From positions 1-64,000 of the forward strand of contig PLMK01000017.1 of NCBI GenBank assembly GCA_003142475.1: 64,000 bases of DNA, in the 5' to 3' direction. A program made the translations under genes and the position numbers. The notes beneath the pieces are model-generated. The model was not told where the DNA came from. It saw nothing but the letters and a program-made list of their open reading frames with translations, and did no database searches. This stretch comes from Ignavibacteriota bacterium (GTDB taxonomy: Bacteria > Bacteroidota > Ignavibacteria > UBA10030). Below, in pieces: positions 26,599 to 35,280 of this stretch. Numbering within the stretch: the first letter of the stretch is position 1; every line of letters starts with the position of its first letter.

Positions 26599-27579
26599 AT
26601 GACTATCACAATCATCGGACATCTCTGTAAAGACATCGTTCATTTGCCCGGCGAAAAAGATGTTCACGAAGGATCATTCGGCGGAATAATGTTCACACTG
26701 CTTACTCTCGCCAATTTGATGAATGAGAGGGACTGTGTTCAGCCAGTTTTTGGAGTCGGACAAGCTGACTATGAAACATTGATGGAACAATTGAAACCGT
26801 ACAAAAATATTGATGTGAGCGGGATTTTTAAATTCAAAGGTCCCACAAATCAAGTGCAACTCTTCTACCAGAAAGATGCTAAGACACGAATCGAATGTTC
26901 ACAAAATATTTCTGCTCCGATTCCATTCAATCGCATCAAACCATATTTAGATGGCGATGGCGTGCTGATTAATATGATTTCGGGATCGGACATCACACTT
27001 GATACGCTGGGATATATTCGGATGGAGACTCGTGAGCAAGGTATTCCAATCCATTTTGATTTCCATTCGCTCACGCTTGGTACAGATCAGGAATTTAAGC
27101 GTTTCCGCCGCCCTATTACCGATTGGCGGCGATGGTGCTTTATGCTGAATTCGATTCAGATGAGTGAAGAGGAATCGCTCGGATTATCAGCAGAGCGATA
27201 CGATGAGAAAACTCTTACCAATCATTTGATGCCATTGATGGTCGAGACACTTCTCATAACACGAGGCAAGCGTGGAGTAACTGTCATAGTACAGGACATC
27301 CACAAGAAGCTAACGCAAAAGGATATAGCAGGTGTTTCTTTCGGTGATACGGTCGATACAACCGGATGCGGTGATGTATTCGGTGCGGCATTCCTATATC
27401 AATATATTAAATCCAAAGACAGTTTTGTTGCAGCAGAGTTTGCAAATAAAACCGCAGCGCTGAACGCAACATTTAAGAGTACTAAAGAACTTGAAGGATT
27501 GCGCACAAATCTAGAACAACTTGGTATTACAATCTCTAAATCAGCACCAAATGGGAAAAACACCAATGGCTCTCGGTAG
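26599..27579 (+). CDS. PfkB-family carbohydrate kinase
   Basis: A 326-residue ribokinase-like kinase. The N-terminal sugar-binding glycine motif is HEGSFGGIMFTLLTLANLM near residue 26, and the C-terminal PfkB signature DTTGCGDVFGAAFLYQY near 250 carries the anion hole and catalytic Asp (usual form DTxGAGD). The substrate could be a sugar, nucleoside or sugar phosphate. Its ATG follows the TAA of the HisA-like gene directly, and the dapD gene starts 17 bp after its stop. The middle is divergent from well-known PfkB enzymes, so I do not name a substrate. Confidence 0.88.
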   Translation: MTITIIGHLCKDIVHLPGEKDVHEGSFGGIMFTLLTLANLMNERDCVQPVFGVGQADYETLMEQLKPYKNIDVSGIFKFKGPTNQVQLFYQKDAKTRIECSQNISAPIPFNRIKPYLDGDGVLINMISGSDITLDTLGYIRMETREQGIPIHFDFHSLTLGTDQEFKRFRRPITDWRRWCFMLNSIQMSEEESLGLSAERYDEKTLTNHLMPLMVETLLITRGKRGVTVIVQDIHKKLTQKDIAGVSFGDTVDTTGCGDVFGAAFLYQYIKSKDSFVAAEFANKTAALNATFKSTKELEGLRTNLEQLGITISKSAPNGKNTNGSR

Positions 27580-27596
27580 CCAAGGAGTTTGACAAT

Positions 27597-28445
27597 ATGA
27601 CTCTGAAGGAACGAATTGAATCATACTATCCGCAGCCTATTGAAAAGATAGATCAGTTTGCAGCAATTCAAACTTTCAATGAATTTAAATTCTTTTTGAA
27701 CAGCGGAGATATCCGCGCTGCATCACCTTCAGTGAACGGGGATAATAAATCCGGATGGATTGTCAATGATTGGGTGAAGAAAGGAATTCTGCTCGGCTTT
27801 CGGCTTGGTGAACTTGCAGATTTTTCTATAAACGAACATTTTAAATATTTTGACAAGAGCACATATCCGCCGAGGAAACTCACGCTCGATAACCAAGTAC
27901 GAATTGTGCCGGGAGGTTCGTCTATTCGCGATGGATCGTACGTAGCTCCGGGTGTTATAATAATGCCGCCAGCGTATATTAATACCGGCGCATATGTGGA
28001 TAGTAAAACCATGATCGATTCTCATGCGCTCGTCGGTTCATGTGCGCAAATCGGCAAGCGCGTTCACTTAAGTGCCGCGGCTCAAATAGGTGGTATGCTG
28101 GAGCCAATCAGCGAACTGCCAGTCATCATCGAAGATGATGTATTCGTCGGCGGGAACACAGGTATTTTTGAAGGTACTATTATCAAACAAAGAGTAGTTA
28201 TTGCCGCTGGTGTGATTCTCACCGGCTCCACCCCGGTTTATGATTTAGTGAATGAAAAGATTTATCGCCGGACGAAAGAAACACCTCTCATCATTCCTGA
28301 AAATGCAGTCATTGTTCCCGGCAGCCGTGTCATTGATACGCCGTTTGCAAAAGATAATCATCTTGCGCTCTATACGCCGATCATTATTAAGTACCGTGAT
28401 AGCAAATCAGACGCGGCGACAGTATTGGAAGAAAGTTTGCGATGA
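27597..28445 (+). CDS. dapD: Tetrahydrodipicolinate N-succinyltransferase
   Basis: A 282-residue left-handed beta-helix acyltransferase of the DapD family, transferring succinyl from succinyl-CoA to tetrahydrodipicolinate in lysine/meso-diaminopimelate synthesis. The signatures are clear: WIVNDWVKKGILLGFRL, then YVAPGVIIMPPAYINTGAYV, MIDSHALVGSCAQIGKRVHL and GGMLEPISELPVIIEDDVFV. The catalytic Asp (MIDS) and Glu (IFEG) positions are kept. The succinylase route implies DapC and DapE elsewhere. The stop overlaps the next start by four bases (ATGA at 28442-28445). Association with HisA-like and PfkB genes is unusual for dapD. Confidence 0.9.
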   Translation: MTLKERIESYYPQPIEKIDQFAAIQTFNEFKFFLNSGDIRAASPSVNGDNKSGWIVNDWVKKGILLGFRLGELADFSINEHFKYFDKSTYPPRKLTLDNQVRIVPGGSSIRDGSYVAPGVIIMPPAYINTGAYVDSKTMIDSHALVGSCAQIGKRVHLSAAAQIGGMLEPISELPVIIEDDVFVGGNTGIFEGTIIKQRVVIAAGVILTGSTPVYDLVNEKIYRRTKETPLIIPENAVIVPGSRVIDTPFAKDNHLALYTPIIIKYRDSKSDAATVLEESLR

Positions 28446-29353
28446 AACGTATTCTGATCTGCGGCGCGAATGGATTGCTTGGCCAGCGTCTTTCATTAAT
28501 GCTTAGCACACAAAGTGATTACGAAGTTTTAAATACTTCAGTTGAACGTTCATATGTATATGACAACAAATTATTTGATTATAACCAGCTGGATATAACC
28601 AATCGCAGTGATGTAAAAAGCTTAATATCGAGTTTCCAGCCGAATGTAATTATGAATGCAGCAGCTGCCACCAATGTCGATTGGTGCGAATCGAACCGCG
28701 AAGAAACATGGAAAATCAACGTAACAGCCGTTGAGAATCTTGTAGAGGCATCGCGCAAAGTTGGCGCGCAGCTTATTCACGTTTCTACCGATTATGTATT
28801 CGATGGTAAAAATGGTCCATACGATGAAACAGCGAAACCTAATCCTCTTGGATATTATGGTAAGACGAAACTTGCCAGCGAGAATGCCATTCGAAGTGAG
28901 GCGATCCGGCATACGATTATACGAACAATTGTTTTGTATGGCAGCGGAATCCGTGTGAAAGCGAACTTTGCTCTTTGGGTTGTCAACAGTTTGAAAGTTG
29001 GCAAACAAATTACTGTCGTCGATGATCAGATTGGCAATCCAACCTTTGTTGGCGATCTTGCGATGGCGATGATTAAAGCATTTGAGCTGAACCGCGAAGG
29101 TATTTTTCATATCGGCGGCGGAGATCAATTAAGCCGTTACGATTTTGCTATCCAAGCAGCTGAAGTATTCAACCTCGATGCTTCGTTGATCATGCGGATT
29201 AAGACAAGCGACCTAATACAAACTTCACCACGTCCAATGATATCAGGTTTCATAACATTGAAAGCCGAAACTCAGCTTGGCATGCGTTTCCTCAATGTAA
29301 AAGAAGGATTGACACTGCTTAAACATGAACTTCAAAGCAATGGTAATAATTGA
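28442..29353 (+). CDS. RmlD-like NAD-dependent sugar reductase
   Basis: A 303-residue extended short-chain dehydrogenase of the RmlD/MAT2B type. The Rossmann glycine motif is ILICGANGLLGQRL and the catalytic pair is in YYGKTKLASE (YxxxK). STDYVFDGKNGPY and NPTFVGDLAMAMI follow the RmlD pattern. The family reduces dTDP-4-dehydrorhamnose to dTDP-rhamnose; without rmlA-C nearby a different nucleotide-sugar substrate is possible. It overlaps dapD by four bases and precedes serS by 21 bp, so it belongs to the same transcription unit. Confidence 0.85.
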   Translation: MKRILICGANGLLGQRLSLMLSTQSDYEVLNTSVERSYVYDNKLFDYNQLDITNRSDVKSLISSFQPNVIMNAAAATNVDWCESNREETWKINVTAVENLVEASRKVGAQLIHVSTDYVFDGKNGPYDETAKPNPLGYYGKTKLASENAIRSEAIRHTIIRTIVLYGSGIRVKANFALWVVNSLKVGKQITVVDDQIGNPTFVGDLAMAMIKAFELNREGIFHIGGGDQLSRYDFAIQAAEVFNLDASLIMRIKTSDLIQTSPRPMISGFITLKAETQLGMRFLNVKEGLTLLKHELQSNGNN

Positions 29354-29374
29354 ATAATAAAGGTAACAACGACT

Positions 29375-30640
29375 ATGTTAGACTTGAAATTTATTCGTGA
29401 CAACCGCAACCTCGTGCGCAACGGCGCCGAAGCAAAAGGCATTACTATTAGTCTTGACGAAATCTTTATTCTGGATGATAAACGCCGTGCTCTTATACAG
29501 GAAGGCGATGCACTCAAAGCGAAGCGCAATCTGGTTTCTGCACAAGTTGGTAAAATAAAGAAACAAGGCGGAGATGCGGGTGCAGTCATTGCAGAAATGG
29601 AATCTGTGAAGAATAGAATTCAAGAAATAGATCCTGAGATACGTGACATAGAGTTGAATCTAAATTCTCTTCTGCTTACTGTGCCAAACGTCCCGCATCC
29701 ATCAGTGCCAATCGGAAAAACTCCGGCAGACAACAAGGAGATTTTTAGATGGGGCGAGATGCTCATAACTGATTTCCCTTTAAAGCCGCATTGGGAATTG
29801 ACGGAGAAGCTTGGCATCGTCGATTTTGATCGAGGCGCGAAAGTCTCAGGTGCAGGATTTCCTTTCTATGTCGGCAAAGGCGCAACGCTGGAACGCGCAC
29901 TTATCAATTTTTTTCTCGATCAAGCAACCGAGCGCGGATACAAAGAAATTATGCCGCCCATTGTCGTAAATGAAGACAGTGCACGCGGCACCGGACAAAT
30001 TCCAGACAAAGAAGATTTGATGTATATCGTCGAACGTGATAAGTTATATATGATTCCGACGGCGGAAGTCCCTGTAACAAACTTCCATCGAGAAGAACAG
30101 CTCAACGAAAAAGATTTGCCGATTCGCTACGCCGCTTATACTCCTTGCTTCCGACGCGAAGCCGGTTCATATGGCAAAGATGTTCGCGGTCTCAATCGTC
30201 TTCATCAATTTGATAAAGTAGAATTAGTAAAGTTTGTTCATCCATCAAAATCATACGACGAGCTGGAATCACTGCGACAAGATGCAGAACACCTTCTCCA
30301 ACTCCTCGGTCTTCCCTACCATACACTTTTAATGTGCACAGGTGATATGGGATTTACACAGTCGAAGAAATACGATCTTGAAGTCTGGGCGCCAGGTCAA
30401 CAAAAATGGCTAGAGGTATCATCGTGCAGTAACTTTGAATCATTCCAGGCGCGGCGTATGAATATAAAATTCCGACCCGGAAACGGCGGAAAATCGGAAA
30501 TTGTTCACACATTGAACGGATCTGGTTTGGCGCTTCCACGAGTTGTTGCGGCACTTACTGAACACTATCAAACACCAGAAGGAAAAGTTATCATTCCAAA
30601 GGCGCTTCATCAATATACAAAGTTTGAAGTGATTGGATGA
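29375..30640 (+). CDS. serS: Seryl-tRNA synthetase
   Basis: A 421-residue class II aminoacyl-tRNA synthetase. The N-terminal coiled-coil arm (about 30-100) binds the long variable arm of tRNA-Ser. Motif 2 contains FRREAGSYGKDVRGLNRLHQF, shown here only by its first residues FRREAGS near 270, and motif 3 is NGSGLALPRVVAA near 379. Length and order match standard bacterial SerRS. It sits in the plus-strand run after the RmlD-like gene; about 90 bp of AT-rich sequence separates it from the ABC exporter pair. Confidence 0.97.
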   Translation: MLDLKFIRDNRNLVRNGAEAKGITISLDEIFILDDKRRALIQEGDALKAKRNLVSAQVGKIKKQGGDAGAVIAEMESVKNRIQEIDPEIRDIELNLNSLLLTVPNVPHPSVPIGKTPADNKEIFRWGEMLITDFPLKPHWELTEKLGIVDFDRGAKVSGAGFPFYVGKGATLERALINFFLDQATERGYKEIMPPIVVNEDSARGTGQIPDKEDLMYIVERDKLYMIPTAEVPVTNFHREEQLNEKDLPIRYAAYTPCFRREAGSYGKDVRGLNRLHQFDKVELVKFVHPSKSYDELESLRQDAEHLLQLLGLPYHTLLMCTGDMGFTQSKKYDLEVWAPGQQKWLEVSSCSNFESFQARRMNIKFRPGNGGKSEIVHTLNGSGLALPRVVAALTEHYQTPEGKVIIPKALHQYTKFEVIG

Positions 30641-30732
30641 ATTATATTTTTCAATTGCGGATTTTCAATTACGAATTTAGCATTATCAATTATTCTTTAT
30701 TTTTTACTTTTTTATTAATTCCTTTAACTTGA

Positions 30733-32493
30733 ATGCGACCACTCTTTCGTCTTAAACCATATCTGTTTCGTTACAAAAAGACTCTCCTTTTCGGATTGTT
30801 GACCGTCATAGGAAGCAACGCATTTACAGTTGTTCAACCAATGTTTCTTGGTAAAGCTGTTGATCAATTGAAGCGCGGTATCGGTTCGCACACATTCGTT
30901 TCCAGTGACTTGCTGGTCTGGGCTGGACTCATTGTCGGCTTCTCAATCATCGCTGGTATATTTACATTTCTTACTCGTCAAACGATTATAGTTACATCAC
31001 GGCACATCGAATTCGATTTGCGCAATGATCTTCTTTCCCATCTCCAGAAATTATCGTATTCATATTTCCAGAACAAACCGACCGGCGATTTGATGGCGCA
31101 TGCGACAAACGACATTAGCGCGGTACGGAACGTAGTCGGCCCAGGCATTATGTATCCATCCGATACATTCATGACGCTGACGTTTGTCCTGATTATGATG
31201 TTTATGAACGATTGGCAGCTTACGCTTCTTGTGCTCATTCCAATGCCGTTTGTTTCATATGTCGTGTATCGGTTAGGAAAACTCGTGAATAAAATATTCA
31301 CAGATCGTCAGGAACAATTCTCATTACTCACAACACGCGCACAAGAAACTCTTTCTGGTGTTCGCATAGTCAAAGCGTACGTGCGCGAAGAATATGAAGA
31401 AGATCGGTTCCGTAAGCTTAGTTGGGATTATTTGAAAAAGAATCTCGTGCTTGCGAAGGTGCAATCTATAATGTGGCCAATGATGTTCGTCCTTGTTGGT
31501 TTATCGCTCGTTATCACTATCTATTTTGGCGGACTAAAAGTGATTGACGGACGAATGACTATCGGAACGCTAACGGCATTTACGGCATATCTTGGCATGC
31601 TCATTTGGCCGATGATTGCTTTTGGCTGGGTTACTAATATTTTACAGCAAGGCGCTGCTTCTATGGGACGCTTAGCTGCAATTTTTGATACAGAGCCGGA
31701 AATAAAGGACACCGAGGCAACAAATCATTCCATCGACCACATTGATGGCGACATAGAATTTCGATCTGTCTCCTTCATGCATAAGAATGCCGCTCAACCG
31801 ACGCTGAAGAACATCAATCTCAAGATCAACTCAGGAATGACAGTCGCAATTGTTGGATACACTGGGACTGGAAAATCGACGCTGGTCAATCTTATTCCAC
31901 GCCTCTACGACATAACTCGTGGTGAATTGCTAATCGACGGGAATGACATCCGAAGAATTCCTCTTGAAGTGCTTCGTTCCAACATCGGATTTGTACCGCA
32001 AGAAACATTTCTTTTCTCCGAGACGATAGCCGAAAACATTCGATATGGCGTAGACAATTTTGTTGAAGAAGATTTAAAATCGGCGGCGGATATTTCTCAG
32101 ATTACAAAAGATGTACTGGAATTTCCTAAACAGTTCGATACAACCATTGGAGAACGCGGCATCACACTTTCCGGTGGACAGAAACAGCGCACAAGCATTG
32201 CTCGTGCCATTATGCGTCAACCCAAGATATTAATTCTCGATGACGCACTTTCTGCAGTTGATACTTATACGGAAGAGAATATTCTTCAACATCTTCGCGA
32301 ATTTATGAAGGGCAGAACAAGCATCATTATCAGTCACCGCATTTCAACAGTTAAGAATGCCGATTTGATTGTCGTTCTCCAAAATGGGGAAATTGTCGAA
32401 CGCGGCACACATAATGAGTTGGTAGAACTAGATGGAATTTACTCGGAACTGCACAGAAAACAGTTACTCGAGCAAGAATTGGAAACAATGTGA
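30733..32493 (+). CDS. ABC exporter half-transporter, degenerate-site subunit
   Basis: A 586-residue MsbA-like half-transporter: six transmembrane helices over the first 310 residues, then a nucleotide-binding domain. Walker A is GYTGTGKST (Lys381), the signature is LSGGQ (479-483), Walker B is ILILDD and the H-loop is ISHRIST. The residue after the Walker B Asp is Asp504 instead of the catalytic Glu. Its partner gene has the opposite arrangement, so the two form a heterodimer with one weak and one strong ATP site, as in TM287/288 and BmrCD. It likely exports a lipid, drug or peptide. The partner starts 43 bp downstream. Confidence 0.93.
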   Translation: MRPLFRLKPYLFRYKKTLLFGLLTVIGSNAFTVVQPMFLGKAVDQLKRGIGSHTFVSSDLLVWAGLIVGFSIIAGIFTFLTRQTIIVTSRHIEFDLRNDLLSHLQKLSYSYFQNKPTGDLMAHATNDISAVRNVVGPGIMYPSDTFMTLTFVLIMMFMNDWQLTLLVLIPMPFVSYVVYRLGKLVNKIFTDRQEQFSLLTTRAQETLSGVRIVKAYVREEYEEDRFRKLSWDYLKKNLVLAKVQSIMWPMMFVLVGLSLVITIYFGGLKVIDGRMTIGTLTAFTAYLGMLIWPMIAFGWVTNILQQGAASMGRLAAIFDTEPEIKDTEATNHSIDHIDGDIEFRSVSFMHKNAAQPTLKNINLKINSGMTVAIVGYTGTGKSTLVNLIPRLYDITRGELLIDGNDIRRIPLEVLRSNIGFVPQETFLFSETIAENIRYGVDNFVEEDLKSAADISQITKDVLEFPKQFDTTIGERGITLSGGQKQRTSIARAIMRQPKILILDDALSAVDTYTEENILQHLREFMKGRTSIIISHRISTVKNADLIVVLQNGEIVERGTHNELVELDGIYSELHRKQLLEQELETM

Positions 32494-32536
32494 AATCATC
32501 TTTATCATTTTCGATTTATTCATTTTTTATTGAACT

Positions 32537-34333
32537 ATGCAGGAAGAAGAAGTCTTAGGTAAAGCATATGATGCCCGTCTTATGCGACGGCTTATTAAGT
32601 ATTTGAAGCCGTACCGCTGGCATGTTGCGCTTGGCATTGTACTTAGTTTGCTAGTCAGTGCTATGGAAGCGGTACGCCCGTACTTTACAAAAATTGCTGT
32701 AGATACGAACATTGCACAAGGCGATAAGCATGGCTTGCTTGTAACAATGTTGATCTTCCTCGCAATTATGATTGTGCGTGGATTCATTCAATATGCCAAC
32801 GCGTACTTAACACAATGGATCGGGCAGCGCACAATTTTTGATCTTCGGATGGAAGTCTTTCGGCATCTCCAAAATCTTTCACTTAAGTTTTATGACAGCA
32901 ATCCGATCGGCAGACTTATCACCCGCTTGACAAACGATGTAGAAGTACTGAACGAAATGTTCTCCTCCGGTATTGTCATGGTTTTCAGCGATGTTTTTAC
33001 TATCGCAGGTATTTTTTATTTTATGTTTTCAATGAATTGGAAGTTAGCACTCGTAACATTGAGCGTACTACCGTTTCTCTTTTATGGCACGTTCCTTTTC
33101 CGCAAAAAAGCTCGAGAAACGTACCGTGATGTCCGTATTCAAATTGCCCGTATCAACACATTCATGCAAGAGCACATCACCGGTATGCTTGTAGATCAAA
33201 TATTCAATCGCGAACATAAGTCTTACTCAAAGTTTTCAGATATCAATGCCTCACACCGTGATGCAAATATCAGATCCATTTTCTATTATGCAGTTTTTTA
33301 TCCATGTGTCGATCTCATTGGTGCAGTTGCAGTCGGATTAATTATCTGGTACGCTGGATACAATGCGCTGACAGGCGTTGTATCAGTTGGAACGGTGATA
33401 GCATTCGTGCAATTCAACGAAATGTTCTGGCGTCCTATCCGCGATCTTTCTGAAAAATATAATATCCTCCAGACTGCAATGGCATCTTCCGAAAGACTCT
33501 TTCAACTGTTGGATGATAAGACAGTTCTTAACATTCCTCCTACACTTCTCCCGCTGAAGCAGGTACGCGGTGATATCGAATTTCGCAATGTCTATTTTAC
33601 TTATAACCCTTCAGTTGATAATGAGCGCGCACCTAATTGGATATTAAAAAATATTTCCTTCACTATTAAACAGGGACAGACTGTTGCAATCGTCGGACAT
33701 ACTGGTGCCGGCAAGACAACAATTATCAACTTGCTAAGCCGATTCTACGATATTCAACAGGGTGAAATATTAATTGATGGCATTAATATTCAACAAGTCG
33801 ATCCGAAAGATCTACGCAAACATATTGCTGTCGTACTGCAAGATGTGTTTCTATTTTCCGGCGATATTCAGAACAACATCCATCTTGGTGATCAAACCAT
33901 TCCTCTCGAACGCGTGAAAGCCGCTGCGCGCTTGGTTGGTGCGAATCGGTTCATTGATGCTTTGCCGAATACATATGCCGCAGAAGTAAAAGAACGCGGG
34001 GCCACGCTTTCCGTCGGGCAGAAACAGTTACTCTCATTTGCGCGTGCGCTGGCTTTCAATCCGCGAATTCTTGTACTAGATGAAGCGACTTCGAGCGTCG
34101 ATACAGAAACAGAGCAATTGATACAGCATGCAATCAAAAAGATGCTTCAGGGACGAACATCTATTGTCATCGCACACCGCCTTTCAACTATTCAAAGCGC
34201 AGACAAGATTATTGTTTTGCATAAAGGTGAAATCCGCGAGATGGGCAATCATCAAGAATTGCTCGCGTTAAATGGCATTTATCGAAAACTCTACGAGCTT
34301 CAATATAAAGATCAAGAAATCAAATCCAACTGA
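32537..34333 (+). CDS. ABC exporter half-transporter, catalytic subunit
   Basis: A 598-residue half-transporter with six membrane helices and an ATPase domain. Walker A is GHTGAGKTT, Walker B is ILVLDE with the catalytic Glu516, and the H-loop is IAHRLST. The signature motif is LSVGQ (491-495) rather than LSGGQ. That weakened signature would face the Asp-bearing site of the partner, which completes the degenerate composite site, while this subunit's Walker A/B faces the partner's intact LSGGQ. The two genes are thus complementary. The next gene (exonuclease) begins 10 bp after the stop, so all three are probably co-transcribed. Confidence 0.94.
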   Translation: MQEEEVLGKAYDARLMRRLIKYLKPYRWHVALGIVLSLLVSAMEAVRPYFTKIAVDTNIAQGDKHGLLVTMLIFLAIMIVRGFIQYANAYLTQWIGQRTIFDLRMEVFRHLQNLSLKFYDSNPIGRLITRLTNDVEVLNEMFSSGIVMVFSDVFTIAGIFYFMFSMNWKLALVTLSVLPFLFYGTFLFRKKARETYRDVRIQIARINTFMQEHITGMLVDQIFNREHKSYSKFSDINASHRDANIRSIFYYAVFYPCVDLIGAVAVGLIIWYAGYNALTGVVSVGTVIAFVQFNEMFWRPIRDLSEKYNILQTAMASSERLFQLLDDKTVLNIPPTLLPLKQVRGDIEFRNVYFTYNPSVDNERAPNWILKNISFTIKQGQTVAIVGHTGAGKTTIINLLSRFYDIQQGEILIDGINIQQVDPKDLRKHIAVVLQDVFLFSGDIQNNIHLGDQTIPLERVKAAARLVGANRFIDALPNTYAAEVKERGATLSVGQKQLLSFARALAFNPRILVLDEATSSVDTETEQLIQHAIKKMLQGRTSIVIAHRLSTIQSADKIIVLHKGEIREMGNHQELLALNGIYRKLYELQYKDQEIKSN

Positions 34334-34343
34334 GATACAAGTA

Positions 34344-34946
34344 ATGATGCAGGACTCGCACTTATCGGATGGTACTTTTGTTGTAGTAGATGTTGAAACA
34401 ACTGGTCTTAGCCCAGCTGAAGATCGAATCACTGAAATTGCAATGATGAAAGTGAAGAACGGCGTTCTCTTAGATGAATTTTCAACTTTGGTTAACCCAT
34501 TGGTCACAATTCCAGCTTCCATCACAAATCTTACAGGGATCGACAACTTAATGGTCGCAGACGCACCGACCGCGAGAGAAGTAGCGCCCACTATTGCAGA
34601 ATTTTTAGGTAACTCGGTTTTTGTTGCACATAATGCACAATTCGACTGGGGATTTGTTACATATACCGCGATGCGCGAACGAGGAATTGAAATAAATAAT
34701 CCCCAATTATGCACGGTAAAACTTAGCCGCATAATTTTGCCTCATTTGCCAAGTAAATCGCTTGGTCCAGTAGCCACAGCATTGAACATAACTATTCCCG
34801 AGCGCCATCGCGCTTCTGGCGATGCGTACGCTACAGCGCTTGTACTCGTCAAATTTATTTCCTATGTTCAACGCAAGCACGATATTCATCTCGTAAGCGA
34901 GTTGCTACGTTTCCAAAATGGTTGGTTGCCTGCTGCTTCAAAATAG
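34344..34946 (+). CDS. DnaQ-like 3'-5' exonuclease
   Basis: A 200-residue DEDDh exonuclease of the Pol III epsilon/PolC type. Asp16 and Glu18 lie in VVVDVETTGL (ExoI), the third Asp in VAHNAQFDW (ExoII) and the His/Asp pair in HRASGDA (ExoIII). I start it at ATG 34344, 10 bp after the ABC transporter stop; an upstream frame starting at 34272 would overlap the transporter and has no homology. It may act as proofreading subunit or as a separate nuclease in repair. The short C-terminus lacks the tail that binds the polymerase in E. coli DnaQ. Confidence 0.9.
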   Translation: MMQDSHLSDGTFVVVDVETTGLSPAEDRITEIAMMKVKNGVLLDEFSTLVNPLVTIPASITNLTGIDNLMVADAPTAREVAPTIAEFLGNSVFVAHNAQFDWGFVTYTAMRERGIEINNPQLCTVKLSRIILPHLPSKSLGPVATALNITIPERHRASGDAYATALVLVKFISYVQRKHDIHLVSELLRFQNGWLPAASK

Positions 34947-35280
34947 GACCTCTCATTCCTCCTTTTTATTTGGCTACTTTCACTAATCAATCTTTTTTTC
35001 TTCTTCAATTTACATTCGTTTAAAATCCAAATAAAAGTGTTCCCAATCGCACATTTTGAAAAAACTTTATAAAGTTATTTATCGAATATTTTCCGCAAAC
35101 ATCAAACTTCGAACATCAAACCTCTTTTTCCTTTACGTCCAATTGTAGAATCTTCATAGACATAATTCCTAATAACCCCGATTATAGGCTGAAATCAATG
35201 AAACATCCATGGTACCCACCTTGTGCCATTTTCTATAAGAGAGAATAAAGGAGTGAGACGAAAGTCTCAAGGAGGATACA
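34947..35280. other. Intergenic region before hybrid kinase
   Basis: The 334 bp hold no gene that I can support. The last bases contain the kinase's strong ribosome binding site (CAAGGAGGATACA). A promoter for the kinase is expected here. Confidence 0.5.
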
